This document shows positions 1 through 9,066 of a stretch of 64,000 bases of DNA, in pieces. Each line of letters begins with the position of its first letter. Position 1 is the stretch's first letter. The stretch spans positions 55,732-119,731 of the forward strand of contig NZ_RHQM01000019.1 in assembly GCF_003935375.1 (NCBI RefSeq), given 5' to 3'. The stretch comes from Stutzerimonas xanthomarina. Lineage in GTDB: Bacteria; Pseudomonadota; Gammaproteobacteria; Pseudomonadales; Pseudomonadaceae. Below the pieces are notes generated by a model, which was given only the letters and a program-made list of their open reading frames with translations, did no database searches and had not been told where the DNA came from. A program made the position numbers and the translations under genes.

Positions 1-570
1 CGCACCGCAGCAGGGGCAGTGGGTCTGGTCTTCGCGCTCGCGCATGTCGGAGAGGTCGAGCTGCAGCAGCCAGTGGCTCCAGGCCAGCTGCAGGGCGGCG
101 CCGAGGAAGGGCACCAGTGCTGGCGGCAGGCTGTCGTACTGGCCACTGACCAGTGCCACGGCCCATGCCTTGCGCTGGCCGCTTTCGGCCTCACGCAGTT
201 GCTCGATGGCAGCCACTACCGCGGGGCTTTCCGGCGCCACGAAGGCATCCAGCCAGGCATCCAGCATCGTCAGCCAGGCATCGTCGCGCACCAGGGTATC
301 GGCAGCCAGCGGCGGCAGGTTGTGCCTGAGACTTTCGCGGGTGCGGTGTTCGTCCAGCGGCACGATTGTCGGCGGGTTGTCCAGCACCTGCTGTTGCGCC
401 TGGCACATCGCTGCCAGCAGGCGCAGGTAGTCGGCGAACGGATGGCCTTCGGCGAGCCTGGTCAGGCGCTCGCTGCGCAGGGCGAACAGGTTGCGCGGTG
501 GCAGGTTGAGGAAGGGTGGTTTGCTGGCAGCGGCTTCGATCTGCCCGGGTTCGAGAATGGTGCCTGCCAC
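1..570 (-). CDS. fdhE: Formate dehydrogenase accessory protein FdhE (C-terminus off window)
   Basis: FdhE is a cytoplasmic protein needed for maturation of respiratory formate dehydrogenases; family work links it to sulfur transfer and redox handling of FdhG. The first 190 residues are visible. They read out from a GTG at 570 with GGAG six bases upstream, contain the FdhE-like stretch NLPPRNLFALRSERL, and end at HCPCCGA, the first CxxC of the zinc/rubredoxin-like half. The remaining third lies beyond position 1. It is the fourth gene of the fdnGHI cluster on the same strand. The family assignment is by recognition of sequence and context; the start is inferred from the ribosome-binding site. 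Confidence 0.85.
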   Translation of the reverse strand, partial: MAGTILEPGQIEAAASKPPFLNLPPRNLFALRSERLTRLAEGHPFADYLRLLAAMCQAQQQVLDNPPTIVPLDEHRTRESLRHNLPPLAADTLVRDDAWLTMLDAWLDAFVAPESPAVVAAIEQLREAESGQRKAWAVALVSGQYDSLPPALVPFLGAALQLAWSHWLLQLDLSDMREREDQTHCPCCGA

Positions 571-701
571 GCAGGACTCCTTATTCTTGGGGTTGTGCCG
601 AACAGCATAGTCCGTCACTGGCTGTCGCTCGGCTTTCGATGATGCGCGAGGTCGAAGATTCCCGCGCGTGTGCGGGGAATCTTCGGCTTACAGCGGTGTG
701 C

Positions 702-1325
702 TTATTTGCGCTCGGTGATCTCCCGATACCAGGCCGGATGGTGCTTGCGCGCCCAGGCTCGGCTGACAGTGCCGTAGAGCATGGCGCCCATCGAGCCCTT
801 GAGCCAGATGGCGGCGTAAATGTGCACGATGATGCTGACGATCAGCACAAAGGCGGCGATGGCATGCAGCAGGCTTGCCCAGCGCAGCGAGACGATGCCG
901 AAGAAGCTGCTGAAGTACTCGCGCCAGATGACGATGCCGCTGAGCAGCAACACCAGCATGCTGACGATCAGCACCCAGAACAGCACCTTTTGCCCGGCGT
1001 TGTAGCGGCCGACTTCCGGCAGTTTTTCCTCGCGGTTGTGCACCACGTCGTTGATCTGCCTGAGCCACTGGCGGTCGCGTGCTTCGATGCGGTTATGCCC
1101 GGCGAAGCGGATCGCCAGCCAGAGGAAGAAGACGAACATCGCGACCCCGATGAAGGGGTGCAGGATGCGCGTCCAGGTGCCGCCGCCGAACAGCCCGGAG
1201 AGGCCGAACAGCGCCGGATGGAACAGCGCCAGGCCGGACAGCGCGGCGAGTACGAAGAGGATGGCAACGATCCAGTGATTGGTCCGCTGCGAGGGGTTGT
1301 AGCGTTCGATGTCGTTGTTATTCAT
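702..1325 (-). CDS. fdnI: Formate dehydrogenase gamma subunit, cytochrome b556
   Basis: Membrane cytochrome b subunit that takes electrons from the iron-sulfur subunit and passes them to quinone. The 207-residue protein has the expected hydrophobic segments (about 17-36, 54-72, 112-131 and 150-172) and conserved histidines in or near them (HW at 17-18, HP at 57, LLHAIAAF and IVHIY late in the protein) suited to ligating two b hemes. The length matches the FdnI/FdoI family (about 210). It follows fdnH after 57 bases and precedes fdhE, as in other gamma-proteobacterial fdn/fdo operons. Whether it is the nitrate-inducible or the aerobic isoform cannot be told from sequence. Confidence 0.93.
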   Translation of the reverse strand: MNNNDIERYNPSQRTNHWIVAILFVLAALSGLALFHPALFGLSGLFGGGTWTRILHPFIGVAMFVFFLWLAIRFAGHNRIEARDRQWLRQINDVVHNREEKLPEVGRYNAGQKVLFWVLIVSMLVLLLSGIVIWREYFSSFFGIVSLRWASLLHAIAAFVLIVSIIVHIYAAIWLKGSMGAMLYGTVSRAWARKHHPAWYREITERK

Positions 1326-1382
1326 CGTTGGCTCCTTGAGCGATCGACTCCGAGGATGGCCCCGCGAACGGGGCCGCCGGAT

Positions 1383-2324
1383 TCAGGGTCGCGGCTCCTT
1401 GGGGTCGACCACATGCACCGAAGGATCGACCTGGTGCACCACGGACTCGCTGAGTTCGGCCTTGTCGTCCTCTTCCTCGACGCGAATAGGACCCACCCGC
1501 GTGTAGTGGAAGAACCCGGCCAGCACCGCCGCGCCCATGCCCAGCAGAGCGAGGGGCTTGGTCACGCCTTTCCACAGGCCGACCAGTGGGCTGATGGTCG
1601 GCTCGTTCGGCAGGTCGTTGTACAGCGAGGGCTGATCGGCATGGTGCAGCACGTACATCACGTGCGTACCGCCGACGCCATCGGGGTCGTACAGGCCGGC
1701 CTGGTCGAAACCGCGTTCCTTCAGATCGGCGATACGCCCGGCCGCGTGATCCTTCATGTCCTCCTTGCTGCCGAAGACGATGGCTCCGGTGGGGCAGGTC
1801 TTCACGCAGGCCGGCTCGAGCCCGACCGACACGCGGTCGGAACAGAGCGTGCACTTGTAGGCCTTCTTGTCCTTCTCGGAGATACGCGGGATGTCGAACG
1901 GGCAACCGGTGATGCAGTAGCCGCAGCCGATGCAGTGGTCCTGGTTGAAGTCGACGATGCCGTTGGCGTACTTCACGATGGCCCCCGGCGCCGGGCAGGC
2001 CTTGAGGCAGCCAGGGTCGGCGCAGTGCATGCAGCCGTCCTTGCGGATCAGCCACTCGAGGTTGCCGCTGCCGGGGTTCTCGTACTCGGCGAACTTCATC
2101 ACCGTCCAGGATTCGGCGGTGAGGTCGATCGGGTTGTCGTAGGTCCCGTTGCTGGTGCCGACTTCATCACGCAGGTCGTTCCATTCCGAACACGCCACCT
2201 GGCAGGCCTTGCAGCCGATGCACTTGGAGACGTCGATCAGTTTCGCCACCTCGCCGATCTCGCGGATCGACGGCCGCTCGGTGGTCGTGGCGGAGCGGGC
2301 AATCACGTCTTGAGTAGCCATCAT
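1383..2324 (-). CDS. fdnH: Formate dehydrogenase beta subunit, 4x[4Fe-4S]
   Basis: Electron-transfer subunit connecting the molybdenum/selenium catalytic subunit to the cytochrome b subunit. Four ferredoxin-type cysteine groups are visible in order: [11 protein letters not shown] near residue 36, [13 protein letters not shown] near 98, [11 protein letters not shown] near 131, and CTLC...CVKTC near 160-180. A single transmembrane helix ([15 protein letters not shown]) lies near residue 265 and anchors the protein. At 313 residues it is slightly longer than E. coli FdnH (294). The ATG overlaps the fdnG stop codon (ATGA), with GGAGAAGG just upstream, so the two are translationally coupled. An adjacent second ATG at 2321 is an equally possible start. 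Confidence 0.95.
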   Translation of the reverse strand: MMATQDVIARSATTTERPSIREIGEVAKLIDVSKCIGCKACQVACSEWNDLRDEVGTSNGTYDNPIDLTAESWTVMKFAEYENPGSGNLEWLIRKDGCMHCADPGCLKACPAPGAIVKYANGIVDFNQDHCIGCGYCITGCPFDIPRISEKDKKAYKCTLCSDRVSVGLEPACVKTCPTGAIVFGSKEDMKDHAAGRIADLKERGFDQAGLYDPDGVGGTHVMYVLHHADQPSLYNDLPNEPTISPLVGLWKGVTKPLALLGMGAAVLAGFFHYTRVGPIRVEEEDDKAELSESVVHQVDPSVHVVDPKEPRP

Positions 2325-5300
2325 GCCTTCTCCACGTTGACCAGGAACGACTTGAACTCCGGCGTCTGGGTGTTGGCGTCACCGACGAACGGCGTTAGCG
2401 TGTTGGTCAGGTAACCGTTGCGCGCCACCCCGGCGAAGCCCCAGTGCAGCGGGATGCCGATGTGATGAACGGTCTGGCCGTCCACCGTCAGCGGCTTGAT
2501 GCGCTTGGTCACCACCGCCACCGCCTTGATGTAGCCGCGGTTGGACGACACCTTGACCCGCTCGCCGGCCTTGATGCCCAGCTCGTTGGCCAGCACCTCG
2601 CCGATCTCGACGAACTGCTCGGGCTGGGTGATCGCGTTGAGCCGGCAATGTTTGGTCCAGAAGTGGAAGTGCTCCGTCAGCCGGTAGGTGGTGGCCGCGT
2701 AGGGGAAGTCCTCCGCGGTGCCGAACAGCTCCATGTCGTTCTTGAACACCCGCGCGGCCGGATTGCTGATGGCCTGGACGTTATCCGGGTGCATGGGATT
2801 GCGGCCGATGGGCGTCTCGAACGGCTCGTAATGCTCGGGGAATGGCCCCTCGTTCATCTTGTCCACGGCGAACAGCCGCGCCACCCCTTCGGGGTTCATG
2901 ATGAACGGGTTCATGCCTTCCTCTGGGCGCGAGTCGACCTTGAAGTCCGGCACGTCGGTGCCGCCCCACTTGGTGCCGTCCCACCAGACCAGGCGTTTCT
3001 TCTGCGGGTCCCACGGGTCGCCGGCCGGGTCGGCCGAAGCGCGGTTGTAGAGGATGCGCCGGTTGGCTGGCCAGGCCCATGCCCAGCCCAGCGTCTGGCC
3101 CATGCCGTAGGGGTCGGCATTGTCGCGTCGGGCCATCTGGTTGCCGGCCTGGGTCCAGGAGCCACACCAGATCCAGCAGCCGCTGGAGGTGGTGCCGTCG
3201 GCACGCAGCAGACCGAAGCCTGGCAGCAGCTCGCCGGCCTTGGCCACCTGCGCTCCGGTCTGCAGGTCGAACACATCGCTCAGGGCCTTTCCGTTGTACT
3301 CCTGGGCGATTTCCTCGGCGGTCGGTTCTTCCGGCTGGCGATAGCCCCAGTCGATGTTGAGCAGCGGCTCGGCGTAGGCGCCGCCTTCCTTGCGATACAG
3401 CTCGCGCAGGCGATGGAACAGCCCTCCCATGATCACCACGTCGGTCTGCGCCTGGCCCGGCGGCTCGGCGGCCTTCCAGTGCCATTGCAGCCAGCGGCCG
3501 CTGTTGACCAGCGAGCCGTCCTCCTCGGCGAAGCAGGTGGTCGGCAGGCGGAACACCGTGGTCTGGATGCTGGCGGTGTCGACGTCGTTGTACTCGCCGG
3601 CGTTGCGCCAGAACTCCGAGGTCTCGGTGGCCAGCGGGTCCATGATCACCAGGTACTTGAGCTTGGCTAGCGCGGCGCTGACCTTGGCCTTGTTGGGGAA
3701 CGAGGCGATGGGGTTGAAGCCCTGGCAGAAATAGCCGTTGACCTGCCCCTGGTACATCATGTCGAACACCTTGAGCACGTCGTAGCCGGGGATATCCAGC
3801 TTCGGCAGCCAGTCGTAGCCCCAGTTGTTCTCCGCCGTGGCGTTCTTGCCGTACCAGGCCTTCATCAGGCTGACGTGGAATTTCTCGTAGTGCTGCCAGT
3901 AGGACAGCTGCCCCGGGCGCAGCGGCTTGGCGGTGCGCTTGGCGATGTAGGCCGCATAGTCCTGCTCGGCTTCCAGCGGCAGTGTCATGTAGCCCGGCAG
4001 CAGGTTGGAGAGCAGGCCGAGATCGGTCAGGCCCTGGATATTGGAGTGCCCGCGCAGCGCATTCATGCCGCCGCCGGGCATGCCGATGTTGCCGAGCAGC
4101 AGCTGCACCATGGCGCCGGTGCGGATCATCTGCGAACCGGTCGAATGCTGCGTCCAGCCCAGGGCGTACATGATGGTCATGACCTTGCCCGGTGCCGAGG
4201 TTTCGGCGATGGTCTCCCACACCTGCAGCATCTTGTCCTGCGGTGTGCCGCAGATGTTGCTGACCAGTTCCGGCGTGTAACGGCTGTAGTGCTGCTTGAG
4301 CAGATTAAACACGCAGCGCGGGTGGGTGAGGCTCTTGTCGACGCGGGCGAAGCCTTCTTCGTCCAGCTCGTAGCTCCAGCTGGCCTTGTCCGTATAGGTA
4401 CGCCGATCGCCGTCGTAGCCGTTGAACAGACCGTTCTCGAAGCCGAAGCCTTCCTTCACGATGAACGAGACGTCGGTGTAGTTGACCACGTATTCGTGCT
4501 GGATCTTGTCGTTTTCCAGCAGGTAGTTGATCAGCCCGCCGAGGAAGGCGATGTCGGTGCCGGTGCGGATCGGCGCATACATGTCGGCCACCGAGGCCGA
4601 ACGGGTGAAGCGCGGATCGACCACCACCAGCCGCGCCTTGTTGCGCGCCTTGGCCTCGGTGACCCATTTGAAGCCGCACGGGTGCGCTTCGGCGGCGTTA
4701 CCGCCCATGATCAGGACCAGGTCAGCGTTCTGGATATCGGACCAGTGATTGGTCATGGCTCCACGGCCAAACGTCGGGGCAAGACTTGCCACCGTCGGGC
4801 CATGTCAGACACGTGCCTGGTTATCGAATCCCAGAATGCCGAGTGAACGAACCACCTTGTGGGTGATGTAACCCGCCTCGTTGGATGATGCCGAGGCGGC
4901 GAGGAAACCGGTGCTCAGCCAGCGGTTGACCGTCTGACCCTCTTCGTTGCGTTCGACGAAGTTGGCGTCGCGGTCGTCCTTCATCAGCCGGGCGATGCGG
5001 TCGAGGGCGTCGCTCCACTCGATGCGCTTCCACTCGTTGCTGCCGGCTTCGCGGACTTCCGGGTGGGTCAGGCGGTTGGGGCTATGGACGAAGTCGAGCA
5101 GGCCGGCGCCTTTCGGGCACAGGGTGCCGCGGTTGACCGGGTGATCGGAGTCGCCTTCGATGTGGATGATGTTCTGCGCAACGTTTTTGCCGCCGCTGCC
5201 CTGGCTGTAGATGATCAGCCCGCAACCGACGGAGCAGTAGGGACAGGTGTTGCGAGTTTCGCGCGTGTTGGTCAGTTTGAAATGCCGGATCGACTCGGCA

Positions 5301-5395
5301 TACGCCGTCGGTGGGGCCATACCCAATGCCGCCATGCTCGACGCCCCAAGGCCCACACCGCAGACCTTGAAGAACTGTCGACGGTTCATATCCAT
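2321..5395 (-). CDS. fdnG: Formate dehydrogenase alpha subunit, selenocysteine-containing (UGA at 4805-4807)
   Basis: Catalytic molybdenum bis-MGD subunit that oxidises formate in the periplasm. The N-terminus carries a twin-arginine signal (RRQFFK at 5-10) and the [4Fe-4S] cysteines CPYCSVGC at 51-58. The frame runs 196 codons to an in-frame TGA and continues without shift as [10 protein letters not shown]..., the exact context of the selenocysteine in E. coli FdnG (position 196 there, 197 here). Read through, the protein is 1024 residues, matching the family (1015 in E. coli). It is therefore one selenoprotein, not two genes or a pseudogene. Decoding needs selABC, which are not in the window. 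GGAG lies eight bases before the ATG. Confidence 0.95.
4778..4807 (-). promoter_or_regulatory. Selenocysteine codon UGA with bacterial SECIS hairpin
   Basis: The TGA is at 4807-4805 on the minus strand. Fourteen bases downstream a hairpin is formed by GGCAAG T CTTGCC (4790-4778), giving a GC-rich stem and an apical loop containing GUC, as in the fdnG/fdhF SECIS elements bound by SelB in E. coli. The position directly 3' of the codon, inside the reading frame, is that required in bacteria. The structure is read by eye; folding was not computed. Confidence 0.8.
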
Positions 5396-5545
5396 CGGAG
5401 GTTCTCCTTCTTATCAGGCTGGTACGCCGATGCTTTGCCGGCGTCTGCTAAGCAGCTTAGTCAACAATCGGCAAAGTGAAGGACTAATTCCACGTTCCGC
5501 TGTGTCTGGCTGCACCGATGAAGGCGCCAGGGTCGAGGCAGGCAT

Positions 5546-6382
5546 TCAGGCACCGGCGGCCATGGCCAGCTGCTTTTTCCACTCCCGCGGCGAATGCCCG
5601 GCGTGCGCCTTGAACGCCCGGGAGAACGCGGCTTCGCTGCCGTAGCCCACTTCGAACGCGATCATCTTGATCGGCCGTCCGCGACGCAGGGCCTTCTGCG
5701 CCAGGCGGACGCGCCAGCCCTGCAGATACTGGCCCGGCGTAGTGCCGACGGTCTCGCGGAAGGCCGTGGCGAACACGCTGCGGGACATCCCGGCAACGCT
5801 GGCCAGCTCCTCGAGCGTCCAGTCCTGCGCCGGCGCCTCGTGCATCGCCACCAGAGCATTGCGCAGGCGCGGGTGCGCAAGCCCGGAGAGCAACCCGCCA
5901 TTCACCTCGTCGCTTTCCATCAGCTGGCGCAGGACCTGGATCATCACCACTTCGAGCAACCGCTCGACCAATGCCACGCGCCCGCAGCGTTGCTCGAAGG
6001 CCTCCTCGAACAGCAGCGAGAGGATCGGCTCGGCGCCCCAGACCTGATCCAGCGGCAGGCAGACGACATCGGCCAGCGCCGAGGCGATCGGGTTGCTGGT
6101 GCCGCCTTCGAACGACAGGTTTGCGCAGACCATGTCGGCGTTCTGCCCGGGGGCGATGATGAAACGGTGCGTCAGCGGGCGCGGAAACAGCAGCAGGCTC
6201 GGTCGCTCGACCTGCAGCGACTCCCTGCCATAGCGCACCTCCAGCGTGCCGCTGCGCACCAGATGCAGCTGCCCGTGCACGCCATCGCTTTGCAGCGTGT
6301 TGATGCCGCACAGGGGGCCGGTATTGAACACCTGTGCGCTCATCGGGAAGTGGGTCATCAGCGCAGCGAGCCGGTCGGCCAT
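5546..6382 (-). CDS. AraC-family transcriptional regulator with N-terminal cupin domain
   Basis: 278-residue regulator. The N-terminal two thirds look like the AraC-binding cupin type (residues about 10-180, with HLVRSGTLEVRYG and LLLFPRPLTHRF). The C-terminal 100 residues hold two helix-turn-helix units (LEELASVAGMSRSVFATAFR and IKMIAFEVGYGSEAAFSRAFK, followed by GHSPREW). The start at 6382 is preferred because AGGAG lies eight bases upstream; an ATG six codons earlier lacks one. It is divergent from ohr and the exported hydrolase across about 120 bases, so control of those genes is a reasonable inference. The inducer is unknown. Confidence 0.88.
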   Translation of the reverse strand: MADRLAALMTHFPMSAQVFNTGPLCGINTLQSDGVHGQLHLVRSGTLEVRYGRESLQVERPSLLLFPRPLTHRFIIAPGQNADMVCANLSFEGGTSNPIASALADVVCLPLDQVWGAEPILSLLFEEAFEQRCGRVALVERLLEVVMIQVLRQLMESDEVNGGLLSGLAHPRLRNALVAMHEAPAQDWTLEELASVAGMSRSVFATAFRETVGTTPGQYLQGWRVRLAQKALRRGRPIKMIAFEVGYGSEAAFSRAFKAHAGHSPREWKKQLAMAAGA

Positions 6383-6501
6383 CTTCGTACTCCTGATCAT
6401 GTTTTCCGGATTCTACGTCACCAATAGTTTTTTCTGGTGAGCAGAATAGCTCTCACCGGGCAACAACGCCCTGGCCTACCAACAGAACAGGAACCGTAGC
6501 C

Positions 6502-6930
6502 ATGACCATCGAAAAGATTCTCTACACCGCCGCTGCAACCGCCACCGGCGGCCGTGAAGGTCGCGCCAGCTCCTCCGATCAGGCGCTCGACGTGCAGCTG
6601 TCCACGCCGCGTGAACTGGGTGGCGCCGGCGGCCCCGGCACCAACCCCGAGCAGCTGTTCGCTGCCGGCTACTCGGCCTGCTTTCTCGGCGCGCTGAAGT
6701 TCGTCGCCGGCAAGCAGAAGGTCGCCCTGCCGGCCGACACCCGCATCACCGGCAAGGTCGGCATCGGCCAGATCCCCACCGGCTTCGGCATCGAAGCCGA
6801 GCTGACCATTAGCGCGCCCGGCATTGCCCACGACGTGTTGCAGGAGCTGGTCAACCAGGCCCACGTGGTCTGCCCGTACTCCAATGCCACCCGCGGCAAC
6901 ATCGACGTAACGCTGATCCTCGCCGACTGA
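6502..6930 (+). CDS. ohr: Organic hydroperoxide resistance protein, Ohr/OsmC family
   Basis: Thiol peroxidase that reduces organic hydroperoxides using lipoylated proteins as reductant. The 142-residue protein has both catalytic cysteines of the Ohr subgroup: Cys60 in [12 protein letters not shown] and Cys124 in [13 protein letters not shown], plus the early Arg18 (GGREGR) that helps activate the peroxidatic cysteine. The length is normal for Ohr. It is followed after 38 bases by a secreted alpha/beta hydrolase in the same direction, likely one transcript. The usual MarR-type OhrR is not adjacent; an AraC regulator is divergent instead. Confidence 0.93.
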   Translation: MTIEKILYTAAATATGGREGRASSSDQALDVQLSTPRELGGAGGPGTNPEQLFAAGYSACFLGALKFVAGKQKVALPADTRITGKVGIGQIPTGFGIEAELTISAPGIAHDVLQELVNQAHVVCPYSNATRGNIDVTLILAD

Positions 6931-6968
6931 TCCAGCCCACCGTACCTAACTAACAGGAGACACACGCC

Positions 6969-7919
6969 ATGAATGCCATCATCCGCACCTTCACCCTCCC
7001 GCTGCTGGCCATCGCGATGCAGCCAGTTTTCGCCGCGCAGCCGGAGCAGACCACGCAACCGACATCCAGTATCGCCAGCGCTCGCACCGCCAGCACCATC
7101 ACCACGGCTGACGGCGTGCAGCTCTACTACAAGGACTGGGGCCCGAAGGACGGCCCGGTGGTCACCTTCAGCCATGGCTGGCCGCTCAACTCGGATAGCT
7201 GGGAATCACAGATGCTGTTCCTCGCATCCGAGGGCTACCGAGTGGTCGCTCATGACCGCCGCGGCCATGGCCGCTCCAGCCAGCCGTGGGAAGGCAACGA
7301 CATGGATCACTACGCCGACGACCTGGCCGCGGTGATCGAGGCGCTGGACCTGAAGGATGTCACCCTGGTGGGCTTCTCCACCGGTGGCGGCGAGGTGGCG
7401 CGCTACATCGGCCGCCACGGCACCGAACGGGTGAAGAAGGCCGTGCTGGTCAGCGCCGTGCCGCCGATGATGCTGAAAACCGCGGATAACCCGGGTGGGC
7501 TGCCGCTGGAAGTGTTCGACGGCATCCGCAAGGCATCGCTGGAGGACCGCGCGCAGCTGTACCTCGACTTCGCCTCCGGCCCGTTCTATGGCTTCAATCG
7601 TCCGGGGGCGAAGGTCTCCCAGGGGTTGATCGACAGCTGGCGTGCCCAAGGGCTGCAGGCCGGGCACAAGAACACCTACGACTCCATCGCCGCGTTCTCG
7701 GCCACCGATTTTCGCGGCGACCTGAAGAAGTTCGATGTGCCGACGCTGGTGATCCACGGCGACGATGACCAGATCGTGCCGCTGGACAGCTCGGGCAAGG
7801 CATCCGCAGCGCTGATCAAGGATGCGAAGCTGATCGTCTATCCCGGCGCGCCGCACGGCCTGACCGACACCCACAAGAAGCGCTTCAACAACGATCTGCT
7901 GGCCTTTCTCAAAGAGTGA
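6969..7919 (+). CDS. Exported alpha/beta hydrolase, non-heme chloroperoxidase/arylesterase type
   Basis: 316-residue serine hydrolase with a signal peptide ([22 protein letters not shown], cleavage near 22-24). The fold markers are in place: oxyanion motif [10 protein letters not shown] near 69, nucleophile elbow GFSTGG with Ser137, acidic residue in [10 protein letters not shown], and histidine in [14 protein letters not shown]. These match the cofactor-free haloperoxidase/esterase family, many members of which have esterase and perhydrolase activity; the natural substrate is not predictable. AGGAGA precedes the ATG. Pairing with ohr suggests a shared response to peroxides or peracids, which is inference. 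Confidence 0.88.
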   Translation: MNAIIRTFTLPLLAIAMQPVFAAQPEQTTQPTSSIASARTASTITTADGVQLYYKDWGPKDGPVVTFSHGWPLNSDSWESQMLFLASEGYRVVAHDRRGHGRSSQPWEGNDMDHYADDLAAVIEALDLKDVTLVGFSTGGGEVARYIGRHGTERVKKAVLVSAVPPMMLKTADNPGGLPLEVFDGIRKASLEDRAQLYLDFASGPFYGFNRPGAKVSQGLIDSWRAQGLQAGHKNTYDSIAAFSATDFRGDLKKFDVPTLVIHGDDDQIVPLDSSGKASAALIKDAKLIVYPGAPHGLTDTHKKRFNNDLLAFLKE

Positions 7920-7976
7920 TGCGCAGCGGCTTTATCGAGCGGCTCGCAGCACCGCGTCACTTGCCGCTCAGAAACG

Positions 7977-8004
7977 ACAAACCCCGCCATCTGGCGGGGT
8001 TTGT
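7977..8004. terminator. Bidirectional rho-independent terminator
   Basis: ACAAACCCCGCC and GGCGGGGTTTGT form a perfect 12-bp stem around a four-base ATCT loop. It lies between the end of the hydrolase (+) and the end of the Tim44-like gene (-). The arms end in T-rich or A-rich runs on both sides, suiting termination of both convergent units. Confidence 0.85.
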
Positions 8005-8049
8005 CTGTGGACTGCGCTCAGGCAGACCAGACTTTCTATACGACGTTGA

Positions 8050-8892
8050 TCAGGCGTTCTGGCGGATACCAGCGACCAGCCAAGGCTGGTTCTCGCCCTG
8101 GGCACGTTCCATGCGCCAGCTTTCGCTGAACGGCTCGCCCTGGTCGAAGCGAGAAGTCTTCGCGGTGCCGGTGAAGGTCAGGGTCGCGGTGGTCTTCTCG
8201 GCATCGTCGTCGACGCCGTCGAGCTGGATTTGCAGATCGTCGATGTAGGTCGACTGATAGGCATCACCGATCTCGGCGCGCTCCTGCTTGAGGAAGCCCA
8301 GCAGCTGCGGGGTGACGAACTCGGAGATCTTGTCCATCTCGTTGGCGTCCCAGTGCTGCTGCAGCGAGAGGAAATGCTCACGGGCTGCGGCGACGAAGCT
8401 CTGCTCGTTGAACCAGGCCGGGGCGTTGATCACCGGAGCGGCGGCGACCGGGGCGGCGCTGCCACCGAAGATGGAGGTCGACGGCTGCTGCGGCATGTCA
8501 CGCTGCATCGGCGCATGGCCGGCCATGGCAGGCTGCTGCTGGCGACGGCGGGCGGCGAGGAAGCGGAACAGCAGGAACGCGATCAGGCCGAAGATCAGGA
8601 TATCCATGAACTGGATGCCCTCGAAGCCGTCGCCCATGAACATCGAGGCGAGCAGACCACCGGCGGCCAGACCGGCCAACGGGCCGAGCCAGCGCGAAGC
8701 ACCGCTGGCGGCAGCGGGCGTCTGACGGCCAGCCTGATTCGGTGCGGCCTGGGTCTGTTGGGGCGCCTGGCGGGTCTGGTGGCTGGGCGCCGAGCCGAAG
8801 CTCTTGCCGCCGCCGAAACGCTTGGCGTGGGCGTCGAGCGCGAAGGTCAGGCTGATACACAGCGCCATGAAGATGCTAAGCACACGTTGCAT
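8050..8892 (-). CDS. Tim44-like domain protein, exported/membrane-associated
   Basis: 280-residue protein starting at the ATG at 8892, which gives a clean signal peptide (QRVLSIFMALCISLTFALDAHA). A Gly/Gln/Ala-rich linker (about 25-65) and a transmembrane stretch (FMDILIFGLIAFLLFRFLAARRR, about 95-117) precede a C-terminal domain of about 140 residues of the Tim44/MBA1-like type (FVAAAREHFLSLQQHWDANEMDKISEFVTPQLL). This architecture is common in Pseudomonas and Burkholderia. In mitochondria the fold anchors import motors, but the bacterial role is not established. It is a single-gene unit between two terminators. Confidence 0.82.
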   Translation of the reverse strand: MQRVLSIFMALCISLTFALDAHAKRFGGGKSFGSAPSHQTRQAPQQTQAAPNQAGRQTPAAASGASRWLGPLAGLAAGGLLASMFMGDGFEGIQFMDILIFGLIAFLLFRFLAARRRQQQPAMAGHAPMQRDMPQQPSTSIFGGSAAPVAAAPVINAPAWFNEQSFVAAAREHFLSLQQHWDANEMDKISEFVTPQLLGFLKQERAEIGDAYQSTYIDDLQIQLDGVDDDAEKTTATLTFTGTAKTSRFDQGEPFSESWRMERAQGENQPWLVAGIRQNA

Positions 8893-9026
8893 TGAGTGTT
8901 CCCGCTGAAAAGAGTGGAGTACGCGCGCCATCCTGCCGAGGCAGGCAGGGGTTGGCCAGGGGCAGTATGTTACCGGCTTTTGCTTGCGACCGTTGGTCGC
9001 GCCAGGTCAACGCTGGGCAAGATGCG

Positions 9027-9050
9027 AAAACGGAGCCTGACGGCTCCGTT
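9027..9050 (-). terminator. Rho-independent terminator after the TRAP receptor gene
   Basis: AACGGAGCC and GGCTCCGTT pair in a 9-bp stem with a four-base loop. On the minus strand the hairpin is followed by a TTTT run. It sits 17 bases after the TRAP receptor stop codon. Confidence 0.75.
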
Positions 9051-9066
9051 CTGTGCTGCAGCGGGT

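Noticed and set aside
4793..4807. Frameshift or nonsense mutation splitting the formate dehydrogenase alpha gene
   Set aside because: The frame continues unchanged after TGA in the conserved selenocysteine context with a SECIS hairpin, so it is readthrough.
516..4846. Long plus-strand frames across the fdnGHI genes
   Set aside because: Low-complexity His/Gln/Asp-rich translations without family motifs, antisense to clear formate dehydrogenase subunits.
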